64,000 nt of DNA from Chloroflexota bacterium (lineage in GTDB: Bacteria; Chloroflexota; Anaerolineae; Anaerolineales; UBA11579). The notes under the pieces were generated by a model, which was not told where the DNA came from, ran no database searches, and saw only the letters and a program-made list of their open reading frames with translations. The position numbers and the translations under genes were made by a program. Of the stretch, positions 54,269 through 63,492 are shown piece by piece (position 1 is the stretch's first letter; each line of letters opens with the position of its first letter). Location of the stretch: positions 26,416 to 90,415 of the forward strand of contig JABJGH010000066.1 of assembly GCA_018662365.1 (NCBI GenBank), in the 5' to 3' direction.

Positions 54269-55357
54269 ATGAAATCTACAACGAGGTTCCGAATTCCCCT
54301 TTTGCTAGCTTCTTTTGTAATATTGTTCTCAGGTGTATGGGCGGGGTTGATGCGAATGAACTGGCAAATAGGATTATTTAAACCATCTATATTAATTAGT
54401 CATGGTTATTTAATGATTCCTGGGTTTCTGGGCACATTGATCGGATTAGAAAGAGCCGTTGCATTACAAAAAAAATGGGGATATTTAGGGCCGCTGTCAA
54501 GTGCGATCGGTGCGATTCTCATTATCAACCAGCATGACAACCAGATCGGATTTTTGCTCATATTAATCGGCAGTGCGATCATGACGCTCATGTTCTTCGT
54601 CATCCTAAAAATTCATTTCATCAATTATACGATTACGATGGCTCTGGGTGGAATTAGTTTGTTGGTGGGCAATCTACTTTGGGGTTTTGGGTTATCGATA
54701 TATCAATTTATTACTTGGTGGATGGGATTTTTGATTCTAACCATTGCCGGGGAACGCCTCGAATTGGGCCGATTGATGAAATTAAATAAAAATGTAAAGC
54801 GTTTATTTGTCATTACAATCACCATTTTTTTTCTGGGAGCAATCGTCTCCTTAATCAATATTTCAATAGGGCAAAAGATTGCGAGTTCTGGCATGATACT
54901 TTTGGCAATTTGGTTATTCCAAAATGATATAGCGAGGAAGACAATTCGGCAGGACGGTTTACCAAAATTTATCGCCATCAGCCTTTTATCGGGATACGTT
55001 TGGCTATTTATCGGGGGATTAATCGGATTAACCAATGTGGTTTTGTTTGCTGGTCCGGTATATGATGCATATTTACATTCAATTTTCTTAGGATTTGTGA
55101 TGTCAATGATCTTTGCTCATGCACCGATAATCCTCCCTTCCATTATCAATACTTCGGAGATCATTTTCAAACCCATCTTATATCTTCCCCTAGTACTATT
55201 ACATCTTTCCCTTGTAGTCCGTATCCTTGGAGATATTATTCTAGATAACCAGCAAATAAGACAATGGGGTGGCATGTTGAATGCAATCACGATCTTCTTA
55301 TATTTTGGCATTACGATCGCCTATCGATTAAAGTCATTTAAAACGAAAAAGATTTAA
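54269..55357 (+). CDS. Polytopic membrane protein, NnrS-like heme protein candidate
   Basis: A 362-residue protein with about 11-12 hydrophobic helices. Conserved-looking histidines occur in SHGYLMIPGFLGTLIGLERA and in LHSIFLGFVMSMIFAHAPII, similar to the heme-copper/NnrS-type membrane proteins of nitric oxide metabolism. The family call is tentative; some similar proteins have no known role. TAGGATAAACTATA lies upstream. Its 3' end overlaps the opposite-strand gene by 24 bases. Linked to the HAO-like cytochrome only by possible chemistry, not position. Confidence 0.5.
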   Translation: MKSTTRFRIPLLLASFVILFSGVWAGLMRMNWQIGLFKPSILISHGYLMIPGFLGTLIGLERAVALQKKWGYLGPLSSAIGAILIINQHDNQIGFLLILIGSAIMTLMFFVILKIHFINYTITMALGGISLLVGNLLWGFGLSIYQFITWWMGFLILTIAGERLELGRLMKLNKNVKRLFVITITIFFLGAIVSLINISIGQKIASSGMILLAIWLFQNDIARKTIRQDGLPKFIAISLLSGYVWLFIGGLIGLTNVVLFAGPVYDAYLHSIFLGFVMSMIFAHAPIILPSIINTSEIIFKPILYLPLVLLHLSLVVRILGDIILDNQQIRQWGGMLNAITIFLYFGITIAYRLKSFKTKKI

Positions 55358-56134
55358 GCATATTAGGGAATTATTTGGGGGCAATTCGCAGACTATATTT
55401 TTTGGGATTTCATCAATTCTTCGCGATTCTTCGAGTTGATGAATAATCATAATCTTCTGCCAAATTTTACGTGATAAACCAGAAGTTAGCGCTTCAATCT
55501 CATTTACCGTAGCTAGGGCAACTTGATCATCAAAGTTTTGTACATAGATAACTGAGCTTTTTCCAATTAAAGATAACATCTCGCTACAATAGTCGAGGTA
55601 ACGAGATAATTCAAACATCGACAAATTTCTTTCGGGAGAAGACTTGGTGTCTAATCCCCTCCTCAAAACGGTTTCAGGTTCTTTTGTTAGTTGATGCATG
55701 TCGATAATATGCGCCATCACACGCAATTCGTTTAATTTTTCAAGAGTTTGTTTTCTCTTTATTCTATTTTCAATGCTAACTAAAAAGAATATCCCTGCCC
55801 CGACAAAAATCAAGTCATTAATCAGGGATTCGAATAATGTAACTAGGTCCATGAAACCGAAGTCTTGGATCGAAATATCCACGTTGAATAAAGCAGAAAT
55901 ACTTAATATGATAATCAAACTTACCAAAATAAAAATACCCACCCGCAACAAAATATTTGGCTTTGAGATCAAACGAGCCTGCTCTTGTGCTTCAAAAGCC
56001 GCAATATATAATTCATTGCCAATTCGGGATAAATTCCGTTCCGGAAAACGTTCTTTTATCCGATTATGCAACATCTTTACATTTGGTAATATCGATTCAG
56101 ATTGAAGGGTTCTATTCATATTCAGGGCAATCAT
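55334..56134 (-). CDS. Hypothetical membrane protein, two central helices
   Basis: A 266-residue protein with two transmembrane helices (about residues 66-85 and 105-125) between a soluble N-terminal part with GNELYIAAFEAQEQAR and a long cytosolic C-terminal region of helices (MHQLTKEPETVLRRG, LDYCSEMLSLIGK, EIEALTSGLSRKIW). I do not recognise a named family. It overlaps the preceding opposite-strand gene tail-to-tail by 24 bases. It could be a stress or signalling membrane protein; no function is claimed. Confidence 0.6.
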   Translation of the reverse strand: MIALNMNRTLQSESILPNVKMLHNRIKERFPERNLSRIGNELYIAAFEAQEQARLISKPNILLRVGIFILVSLIIILSISALFNVDISIQDFGFMDLVTLFESLINDLIFVGAGIFFLVSIENRIKRKQTLEKLNELRVMAHIIDMHQLTKEPETVLRRGLDTKSSPERNLSMFELSRYLDYCSEMLSLIGKSSVIYVQNFDDQVALATVNEIEALTSGLSRKIWQKIMIIHQLEESRRIDEIPKNIVCELPPNNSLICLNLFRFK

Positions 56135-56287
56135 AGCATAATTTCTAATACACTAAGCCAATGTTTTCTAATAATAAATATAGAAAAAAAGTCCGCAATT
56201 GGGGTAAAATAATCTTTGAGAATTATTTCACATTATTTTCGTCTAAAAAATTATTTTTAGTGTTTTATAAATGAAAGAGGTAAAAAC

Positions 56288-56794
56288 ATGCAGAGAAGTA
56301 TCGAATTTTATGATCGGGTTGATGTCCAAATCACAACTTGGCTTGCAAAATATGGCGTCCAAATTCTTCGAATTAGTTTGGGAATAATATTTTTCTGGTT
56401 TGGTATATTAAAATTTTTCCCCGGATTAAGCCCCGCCCAAGATCTGGCAACAGGTACGATCGAGATACTAACATTTGGATTAATCACCCCATCTGTTTCG
56501 ATCATCCTCTTGGCAATTTGGGAATGTGTGATCGGTATCGGATTGATTTTTGGAATTTTCCTAAGGGGCACTCTCCTTTTACTTATTCTTCAAATGATCG
56601 GGACTGTGACGCCCATCGCATTTTTTCCTGAACTAGTATTCACCCAATTTCCATATGGCCTAACTCTTGAAGGTCAATATATTATCAAAAATTTGGTATT
56701 AATCAGTGCTGGAATGATCATTGGCGCTACAGTGCGCAACGGGAGGATCGTTTCTGATCCTGAATATAAGGTTTTACAAAAATCTATTAAATAA
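56288..56794 (+). CDS. DoxX-like membrane protein
   Basis: A 168-residue four-helix membrane protein matching the DoxX/YkgB-type family: [50 protein letters not shown]. DoxX proteins occur with quinone-linked oxidases or stress functions, but the family is broad. GAGGTAAAAAC precedes the ATG. It has its own terminator. Confidence 0.8.
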   Translation: MQRSIEFYDRVDVQITTWLAKYGVQILRISLGIIFFWFGILKFFPGLSPAQDLATGTIEILTFGLITPSVSIILLAIWECVIGIGLIFGIFLRGTLLLLILQMIGTVTPIAFFPELVFTQFPYGLTLEGQYIIKNLVLISAGMIIGATVRNGRIVSDPEYKVLQKSIK

Positions 56795-56829
56795 AATTGC
56801 GAGTTGCAAATATAATCGTTTTTTTTATT

Positions 56830-56863
56830 GAGCTGAAGAGCGAATCAATCTTCAGCTCTTTTC
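56830..56863 (+). terminator. Terminator after DoxX gene
   Basis: Ten-base perfect arms (56830-56839, 56849-56858), 9-base loop, then TTTTC; preceded by a T-run. Confidence 0.8.
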
Positions 56864-56967
56864 AATTAGTTCCATTACATCCATTTTTATATAAATCCAA
56901 AAATTTGCTTACTCACTCCTTCTAAAAAACTTAGGTCTTGTGAACCACTATCGGGTAAAATAATATT

Positions 56968-58038
56968 ATGAACGAGCAGAAATTCCCCCCTGCCAGAATT
57001 TTAGGAATCGAGTCTTCCTGCGATGAAACTGCTGCCTCGGTGGTAGATGATGGAAGGATGGTGCTCTCTAATGTAGTTGCATCGCAAGAAGAAATTCATG
57101 CTAAATATGGGGGTGTTTTCCCAGAAGTAGCTTCCAGACAGCATATCAAAACAGTGTATACAGTAGTGGAAGAGGCTCTAGCCCAAGCACATGTTGGCTT
57201 AGATGATATAGATGCAATAGCAGTAACTCGGGGGCCTGGCTTAGCTGGATCCCTCGTGGTGGGGCTCAATATGGCAAAAGGAATGGCTCTTGGAAGTGGA
57301 AAACCAATCGTGGGGGTGAATCATCTAGAAGGTCATTTGTATTCTGCATGGATTGACCCAGCAGACTCAATCGACGAACAAGAGGCCCCACCAGAATTTC
57401 CAGTCTTGGCATTAATTGTAAGTGGGGGACATACCGAGTTGATTTTAATTAGAGATCATTTGCAATACGAGAGACTGGGTGGCACATTGGATGATGCTGC
57501 CGGAGAAGCTTTTGACAAGGTTGCCCGGCTACTAGATATTGGTTATCCCGGTGGACCCGCCGTCCAATTAACAGCAAATGGTGGAGATATTAATGCCTTT
57601 CGTTTCCCCCGTGCGATGATGAAGGGAACTTGGGATTTTTCTTTTAGTGGGGTAAAGACCTCGGTTTTGACTAAGGTACGAGAATTGCGTGCTGAGTTGG
57701 GCGAGAGTGAAAATGACGAAGACGTTGATCTACCGTTAAAAGATCTTGCGGCAAGCTTTCAACAAGCAGTTGTTGATGTATTAGTAAATAAAACCCGCTC
57801 TGCTGCTCAAGAATTTCAAGCGAAAGAGATCGTGGTCGCCGGGGGTGTGTCTGCGAATGAGTTATTACGAGAGAAAATTACAGTGGGGGCACCAGGACGA
57901 GTACATATTCCCCCATTGAAATACTGCACAGATAACGCTGCAATGATCGCAGCTGCGGGCTATTATCGTTTTATCCACGGACATGTATCTGATCTGGCAA
58001 TGGATGCAATGCCCACCTGGCCTTTGACCGAGATCTAA
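56968..58038 (+). CDS. tsaD: tRNA threonylcarbamoyltransferase TsaD
   Basis: A 356-residue Kae1/TsaD protein that completes t6A synthesis. Seen: ILGIESSCDETAASVV, VFPEVASRQHI, AVTRGPGLAGSLVVG, the metal pair in VNHLEGHLYSAW, SGGHTELI, and AGGVSANELLR with CTDNAAMIAAAG. Works with TsaB, TsaE and the Sua5-type enzyme encoded at 49 kb. Full length; monocistronic. Confidence 0.97.
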   Translation: MNEQKFPPARILGIESSCDETAASVVDDGRMVLSNVVASQEEIHAKYGGVFPEVASRQHIKTVYTVVEEALAQAHVGLDDIDAIAVTRGPGLAGSLVVGLNMAKGMALGSGKPIVGVNHLEGHLYSAWIDPADSIDEQEAPPEFPVLALIVSGGHTELILIRDHLQYERLGGTLDDAAGEAFDKVARLLDIGYPGGPAVQLTANGGDINAFRFPRAMMKGTWDFSFSGVKTSVLTKVRELRAELGESENDEDVDLPLKDLAASFQQAVVDVLVNKTRSAAQEFQAKEIVVAGGVSANELLREKITVGAPGRVHIPPLKYCTDNAAMIAAAGYYRFIHGHVSDLAMDAMPTWPLTEI

Positions 58039-58041
58039 GAT

Positions 58042-59262
58042 TTAAATTCCAAACACTATTTTTCGAATCACGGAAAAATTGACTAATTCAGAAGCCTCCG
58101 CTTGGCTTAATAAAACCCGGATCAATAAATCTTTTAATTCTGGGTACCTCTTTGTTGCAAGAATATATTTATTCATCAGGGTGGGGTTCACATAGATTTG
58201 GCGAATTCTGGCCAAAAATATAAATAATTTTTGAAAATGCTTTCGCAACATAGAATCATATCCCCTAATTTCCTCGTTCGAAAAATCACCTTTCTCAAAC
58301 ATTTCTACAATATATGCTGCGGCTAGTTTGGAAGATTCGAGAGCAAAATCAATTCCCTCTCCGGTTAAAGGACTGACCAGGCCAGCCGCCTCCCCTACTA
58401 ATAGTATCCGCCCCAATTGGGTGGGTGCAGATTGGAAATCTACCCGAAGTGGGTATCCTTTTATCTGCCCTATCGAGGAAGAATTTTTCATCATCCTGGA
58501 CAGGTGTCCGCTTTTTGATAACCAGTCTTTCATTGCTGTTCTGGCGGAGGAAGGCGGCTTTTTCCAAGGGAATCGACTCTTCCAATAACCGAGTCCAATA
58601 TTTGCTGAGGTTTTAGAAATGGGAAATACCCATCCGTAACCAGGGAGGGGCACATCTTCAAAATGAGCTTCGATCCGATCAGAAAGACCTTCTAAACCCT
58701 CATAATATCCTCGAGCAGCCAATATCATTTCAGGTTGAACTTTTAATACACCAATTTTTTGCAGTAGGTTGATATTTGCCCCTACCGCGACGATGACTAG
58801 ACGAGACCAATATTCGATCTTTACCCCTTTTAAACTCGATCGAACAACCACCTTATCGTTTTTATTTTCAATTCCAGTAACCCGTACTGAACTTTGAAAT
58901 TCAATTTTTTTACTGATTGCCTTTTCCAACAACAAATGATCTAGCTTCAATCTGGGAGCAATTACTAAATGATCTGGGTATGTTTCATGAGTTGGAATGG
59001 GTGCGATTATTCTATTCCCCTTACGACCGTGAATCTCAATTCCCTTAATATTGAACCCGATTTGCTCCACATGTTCTAAAACCCCCATATCAGATAAGAC
59101 ATGCAAAGCTCTAGGTGTTAAGCCATCCCCACAAGTTTTGTCTCGTGGGAATTCTGACTTATCCAAAAGAAGTACATCCAATCCCGCTTGGTTTAGATAA
59201 TATGCAGCCGCAGATCCTCCGGGGCCTGCTCCGACAATAATTACATCATAAACCGTTTTCAT
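58042..59262 (-). CDS. Geranylgeranyl reductase family FAD protein
   Basis: A 406-residue flavoprotein: N-terminal FAD motif VIIVGAGPGGSAAAYYLNQA, DKSEFPRDKTCGDGLTPRA, the middle GYGWVFPISKTSANIGLGY, and the second FAD segment LLVGEAAGLVSPLTGEGIDF. Enzymes of this type reduce isoprenoid double bonds in lipids or menaquinone side chains, or hydroxylate aromatics. Encoded just after a squalene/phytoene synthase gene on the same strand (86 bases, with a terminator-like hairpin between), which supports an isoprenoid substrate. Exact substrate unknown. Confidence 0.88.
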   Translation of the reverse strand: MKTVYDVIIVGAGPGGSAAAYYLNQAGLDVLLLDKSEFPRDKTCGDGLTPRALHVLSDMGVLEHVEQIGFNIKGIEIHGRKGNRIIAPIPTHETYPDHLVIAPRLKLDHLLLEKAISKKIEFQSSVRVTGIENKNDKVVVRSSLKGVKIEYWSRLVIVAVGANINLLQKIGVLKVQPEMILAARGYYEGLEGLSDRIEAHFEDVPLPGYGWVFPISKTSANIGLGYWKSRFPWKKPPSSARTAMKDWLSKSGHLSRMMKNSSSIGQIKGYPLRVDFQSAPTQLGRILLVGEAAGLVSPLTGEGIDFALESSKLAAAYIVEMFEKGDFSNEEIRGYDSMLRKHFQKLFIFLARIRQIYVNPTLMNKYILATKRYPELKDLLIRVLLSQAEASELVNFSVIRKIVFGI

Positions 59263-59286
59263 TTAGATACCCTCAAACGATAAAAA

Positions 59287-59316
59287 AATACAGCGGATTT
59301 TGAAACTCGCTGTATT
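59287..59316 (-). terminator. Hairpin between squalene/phytoene synthase and GGR genes
   Basis: Nine-base perfect arms (59287-59295, 59308-59316), 12-base loop, T-rich on the minus strand; may end or reduce transcription into the reductase gene. Confidence 0.7.
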
Positions 59317-59348
59317 GAATTACTAAATTTTAACTTAATTTTTTAGCC

Positions 59349-60173
59349 TTAGGGTTGAACTTCAAGTTTTTGAACGATATCCACTACTTCATTTCGACTT
59401 AGTTTTTCCTTCCCATTTACCAATGCCTCCAAAGTAGCATAAGCTAATGCCCTTGGAATGCTCACAAAACTCATAAAACTGTTCTTGGGTAGGGTTTGAG
59501 CGTATTCGTCAAAACCATCCAAGTTTTCACGAGCATAATCAAACATTTGATCGTCGGACCAACCTTCTGGATAAAAGTCTACACCCCGTTCCATATCCTC
59601 TTGTCTATTGCGTAAAATATTTACTAACTGTAAGCCTCTTCCAAATTGGATTCCATGGCTTCGGTGGATCTGGACCTTTTCAAACCATCCCCAAATATCA
59701 CAAAGCATGAGGCCAACTGCTCCAGCGACCCCATAAGTGTAGCGATCTAAATCAGATTTATCATCCACACGGAAACTTGTCATGGCCCAATGAGCCATGC
59801 GATCTGCCATGCCAGCAGTGGCCTCCCAAATTCGGGGTGCGATAAATTTTGGGGCATAGCATGCCCACTCCCCCACTCGCGTCGTCACTTCTGGAAGATC
59901 AACATCGAAACTTGCAAAAAACTCAGTGAACGAATCAAGGGAAAAATTTTCTACAGAGGTTTGCGATTGAAGAAGTAAGCCCATACCCTGTAAAACCTTG
60001 GCTTTGATCGATCTTTCCAATGTGGGGTGATCTTCAACTTCATCGATAGCTCTAAGGCAAAGATACGCAGAAGCAACTGCTTCTTGCAGTCCTTTGGGAA
60101 GGCGCACAATGGGCAGGAAAAAAGTTCTACTGGTTTCTTCTAATACTCTTAGAGCATCTGCTTGAGCTGTCAT
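59349..60173 (-). CDS. Squalene/phytoene synthase
   Basis: A 274-residue trans-isoprenyl head-to-head synthase. The first Asp-rich motif is LRAIDEVEDH and the second NILRNRQEDMERG; both bind Mg-diphosphate. YTYGVAGAVGLMLCDIWGW is also characteristic. It makes squalene or phytoene from farnesyl or geranylgeranyl diphosphate. Slightly short but all core helices are present. With the following FAD reductase it suggests carotenoid, hopanoid or modified isoprenoid synthesis. The product cannot be told. Confidence 0.9.
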   Translation of the reverse strand: MTAQADALRVLEETSRTFFLPIVRLPKGLQEAVASAYLCLRAIDEVEDHPTLERSIKAKVLQGMGLLLQSQTSVENFSLDSFTEFFASFDVDLPEVTTRVGEWACYAPKFIAPRIWEATAGMADRMAHWAMTSFRVDDKSDLDRYTYGVAGAVGLMLCDIWGWFEKVQIHRSHGIQFGRGLQLVNILRNRQEDMERGVDFYPEGWSDDQMFDYARENLDGFDEYAQTLPKNSFMSFVSIPRALAYATLEALVNGKEKLSRNEVVDIVQKLEVQP

Positions 60174-60269
60174 TTAATTAAACCTCAAAATCTTTAAGGT
60201 GAAAATTTGTATCTATTGTAACCCTGATTATTGGGATCGGTTATGCACGTTTTTGAAAGGTTTTCAATA

Positions 60270-61631
60270 TTATGCGAAGGCTTTTTGCAAACTGCTTAAA
60301 AAGTCCTTTTCCTGGTGATCCAAAATAGTTCTCGGATCAAAAACAATTCTGTCATCCTGAACCCTGGCAATAATGGGTGGTTCTTGCTGACGTAATTTTT
60401 TCATTATTTTTTCGGGTTTTTCAACTTTAATGGACAGAAGATAGGTGGGTAAAAGTTCTCCGGGTAAACTACCCCCTCCCACCGCTGAATCGCCTTCGAT
60501 AAGTTCACCTGTTTTTAATACTTTAATCCAATTCCTTACTCTTTTATTGATTGAGTCCACATCCATGGATATCATTTGCCAAATTGGTATGGTGGATTTA
60601 GCTTCATCTTTTAGATAATGCAATAGTGTTGCTGAAAGACCGGCTAATGCGGCCTTATCCGCCCGAATGGCACGCGCCATGGGATGTTTTTTTAGTTTAT
60701 CGATCAGTTTTTTCTTTCCGACAATTATGCCAGCTTGAGGTCCACCTAGTAATTTATCCCCGGAGAAACATACTAAGTCTGCCCCGGCCTCAAGAGCTTC
60801 TTGCACGGTTGTTTCATGCTCAAGACCAAATTGAGCGGTGTCAATGAAGGTTCCAGAACCAAGGTCATCCACTAATATCAGACCAGCCTGGTGAGTAATT
60901 TCTGCAATTTCTTTCATGTTGGGTTCTGCGGAAAAACCAATAATTTTAAAATTTGATCGATGAGCACGTAAAACTAAACCAATGGGTAGTTCATCAATTG
61001 CCTTTTGATAATCATTCAAATGCACTTTATTTGTGCTACCAATCTCTTCTAGGATCGCCCCCGATTGCTTCATCACCTCGGGAATTCGGAACCCACCCCC
61101 GATTTCAATTAATTGGGTTCGAGAGATCAAAACACGGCGGCGACGAGCTAAGGCAGACAGGATCAAGAGCAGAGCAGCCGCATTATTATTGACCACCATG
61201 GCGGATTCAGCCCCAGTAAGTCTCACCAATTGATCTTCTGAGTGGCTATACCTTGAGCCGCGTTTTCCCTTTTGAATGTCATATTCCAGAGTGGAATAAC
61301 TTTGGGATACCACAGCCATAGCTTCACTGGCTGCTTTGCTAATTGGCGAGCGCCCCAAATTGGTGTGTAAAATCACGCCAGTTGCATTGATCACGGGATG
61401 AAGTTTTGCCGAAGTCCATTTCTCCAATTTTTGTTCCACTTGTTTTAGGATAATTGGCGGAGTTGGCAATTGGAAATTCGGATCTTCTACATGTCCTCTA
61501 ATTTCCTCTAATAATTGTCGAATCGCTTCAACAACTAGAGGCCGTCCAAACATTGAAATTAATTTAGAAGATTTTGGAGAACTGATCAATACATCCACGG
61601 AGGGTATCTTGCTAAAATCTGCCTTGGTCAT
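60270..61631 (-). CDS. selA: L-seryl-tRNA(Sec) selenium transferase
   Basis: A 453-residue PLP enzyme converting Ser-tRNA(Sec) to Sec-tRNA(Sec). Hallmarks are the N-terminal IPSVDVLISSP, INATGVILHTNLGRSP, RGSRYSHSEDQLVRLTGAE, NNNAAALLL and the PLP lysine in FSGDKLLGGPQAGII. Full length. No selB, selD or tRNA-Sec was found in the window. It starts 4 bases after the stop of the small membrane protein gene upstream on the same strand. It implies a selenoproteome; no in-frame TGA gene was identified nearby. Confidence 0.95.
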   Translation of the reverse strand: MTKADFSKIPSVDVLISSPKSSKLISMFGRPLVVEAIRQLLEEIRGHVEDPNFQLPTPPIILKQVEQKLEKWTSAKLHPVINATGVILHTNLGRSPISKAASEAMAVVSQSYSTLEYDIQKGKRGSRYSHSEDQLVRLTGAESAMVVNNNAAALLLILSALARRRRVLISRTQLIEIGGGFRIPEVMKQSGAILEEIGSTNKVHLNDYQKAIDELPIGLVLRAHRSNFKIIGFSAEPNMKEIAEITHQAGLILVDDLGSGTFIDTAQFGLEHETTVQEALEAGADLVCFSGDKLLGGPQAGIIVGKKKLIDKLKKHPMARAIRADKAALAGLSATLLHYLKDEAKSTIPIWQMISMDVDSINKRVRNWIKVLKTGELIEGDSAVGGGSLPGELLPTYLLSIKVEKPEKIMKKLRQQEPPIIARVQDDRIVFDPRTILDHQEKDFLSSLQKAFA

Positions 61632-61634
61632 CGG

Positions 61635-62024
61635 TTATGGTTTTCTCCATTTACTCTGTTCCCAAACCCGCCAAGATATTTCAATTGCGGTAAAGCCAAC
61701 AAAGAAAATTAAAGCAAGACTAAAATTTAGGACCCTACCATTTGTAAGCCAGGCGAGGGTTGAAACAAAAATTCCTGCAATTAGTGCTTCTCGCACTACA
61801 GTGTTCGGACTTGCAGGGGGATGTGTGGGGAAGCGTTGATTTAGAAAGATTGAGACAGGCAAGGCAAGACCTGTAAAAGTGATTACGATTAGGAAAAAGA
61901 ACAACCATCGAGGGCCTAAATTTGGTTCATAGGAAGTCAATAAAATGATCAAACCTCCCCCGCCAAAGAGCAAAAAGACAATAATTAGGGGTAAGTATGC
62001 AATGGGGGCTGGACTTCGGTTCAT
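61635..62024 (-). CDS. Small four-helix membrane protein
   Basis: A 129-residue hydrophobic protein with about four transmembrane helices (residues 10-30, 40-60, 75-95, 100-118) and a basic tail (QSKWRKP). No family recognised. It is cotranscribed with selA, whose start lies 3 bases after its stop, but no functional link is known. GGAGAAAAC precedes the ATG. Confidence 0.65.
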   Translation of the reverse strand: MNRSPAPIAYLPLIIVFLLFGGGGLIILLTSYEPNLGPRWLFFFLIVITFTGLALPVSIFLNQRFPTHPPASPNTVVREALIAGIFVSTLAWLTNGRVLNFSLALIFFVGFTAIEISWRVWEQSKWRKP

Positions 62025-62097
62025 GTTTTCTCCTAGAATTATTATATCTCAAGGAGGAATGCTGAGGGTTTTAAATTTTGGGGAAAATTACCGCATA

Positions 62098-62532
62098 TTA
62101 ATTTGATTTATTTGTCGACAAAAAGGCTTGTTTTTTCTTGTCTATCTCTTCTTTGCTGTCACTTAGCACCCGCTCAATATCCAAATCGTTTATTGACCCT
62201 TCAAATTTCACTTGACGCTGACCATTTAGCGGTATTGTATAAGCCGTTCCGTCGCTGCTTCTTTCAAGATATGTGGCGTCTATTAAATACCTTCGTAAAC
62301 TGACATGATCTATTTTTTTAAATTGACTAATGGCAAGGAGCCAATACTGGAGTTTCTCGTCCACTTCTTTCTGCGAATATGACCCTGAAGAATCGAATAA
62401 TAATGTTACAGATTTAAACAGCACGTGTTGGTCAACTGGTTTTTTGGGCATATTTTGTAACCCACTTTTTAAGCAAAGGTTGACCAGTCTTTTAATAAAT
62501 TCTTTTTCTGAAATACTGTTTTCTTGATCCAT
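62098..62532 (-). CDS. DUF2087 domain protein
   Basis: A 144-residue soluble protein with a DUF2087 domain: MPKKPVDQHVLFKSVTLLF, YSQKEVDEKLQYWL, VSLRRYLIDATYLERSSDG and TAYTIP. DUF2087 is a small winged-helix-like, DNA-binding type domain often joined to ArsR regulators. Here it stands alone with a lysine/glutamate-rich tail. Function unknown. Confidence 0.75.
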   Translation of the reverse strand: MDQENSISEKEFIKRLVNLCLKSGLQNMPKKPVDQHVLFKSVTLLFDSSGSYSQKEVDEKLQYWLLAISQFKKIDHVSLRRYLIDATYLERSSDGTAYTIPLNGQRQVKFEGSINDLDIERVLSDSKEEIDKKKQAFLSTNKSN

Positions 62533-62651
62533 TCAAATTTCCTCATAAATTTTCAAAATAATACCATGCATTTTATTATTGATCTGTACAACAGCGCGTT
62601 ATAATTATCAAGATAAACATAAACTATTTCTAATGAAATACTCTCAAAAGG

Positions 62652-63434
62652 ATGCTGAAATTGAAAAAATATCGACACCCTAAAGAAAAAAGAGCCATGT
62701 TGGTTACTTTTGGTCTTGCGATCATAATTTCAATATTCTTTGCGACGGTTACTTTAGGATGCGGTCTTTTTATTCTTGGTTTGGCCTTCGCCTGGGGATA
62801 TTTTGCATTTTCTGGCAAGAATAATTTGGAACGTCTACATAAGGTTTCCCCGAACACCAATCCTCAAATTTGGCAGACTGTTGAAAAAGTTCGACAAAAA
62901 TGGGGAATCGCCGATTTGGATGTCTATTTTCATCCCACTTCAAATATTAATGCCTCGGCAAGTGATTTCGGGAAGAACTTCATCATTATTAATCAAGGAC
63001 TTTGGCAAGCGATCAGAGGGGAAGCACAAAGAAAATTTGTGATCGGGCATGAATTAGGGCATATTGGCTTGGGTCATAGTTGGTTATCGGTGATCGCTTA
63101 TCAGGCTGACAATGCCTTTGCAGGCACAATTCTTAGCTTTTTCTTTCAATTTATACTACTCCGTTATAGCCGAATGAAAGAACTTAGTGCGGATCGGATC
63201 GGCTTATTGACCTGCGGCAGTTTAGATGCCGCCCTGGAAGCTTTGGCCATTCTGGAATTAAGAAAACCAAATCCCCAAGAGCCAGAAATTGATGCAATGG
63301 TGAACTATTTAAAAAGCCGCAAGGCCAGTTTGTCTGAAAACTTATCTGAAACTTTCTCTACTCACCCTGATATCTCTGAGCGCGTTGAAGAGTTGATGAA
63401 ATTTTCAAAGAGAGTGGGCTTAGATAAATCTTAA
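62652..63434 (+). CDS. M48 family membrane metalloprotease
   Basis: A 260-residue protein: two N-terminal membrane helices (about residues 16-35 and 36-54), then a zinc-peptidase domain with FVIGHELGHIGLGH (HExxH) and the third ligand Glu in MKELSADRIGLL. This is HtpX/M48-like, for quality control of membrane proteins. The C-terminal SKRKASLSENLSETFSTHPD segment fits. Shorter than HtpX (about 290). Monocistronic with a terminator. Confidence 0.88.
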   Translation: MLKLKKYRHPKEKRAMLVTFGLAIIISIFFATVTLGCGLFILGLAFAWGYFAFSGKNNLERLHKVSPNTNPQIWQTVEKVRQKWGIADLDVYFHPTSNINASASDFGKNFIIINQGLWQAIRGEAQRKFVIGHELGHIGLGHSWLSVIAYQADNAFAGTILSFFFQFILLRYSRMKELSADRIGLLTCGSLDAALEALAILELRKPNPQEPEIDAMVNYLKSRKASLSENLSETFSTHPDISERVEELMKFSKRVGLDKS

Positions 63435-63440
63435 ACAAAA

Positions 63441-63475
63441 AAAGACCAGCCCTTGAAACATTTAGGCTGGTCTTT
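63441..63475. terminator. Terminator after M48 protease gene
   Basis: Eleven-base perfect arms (63441-63451, 63465-63475), 13-base loop, between convergent genes. Confidence 0.85.
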
Positions 63476-63492
63476 GATTTGTTCAATACTAA

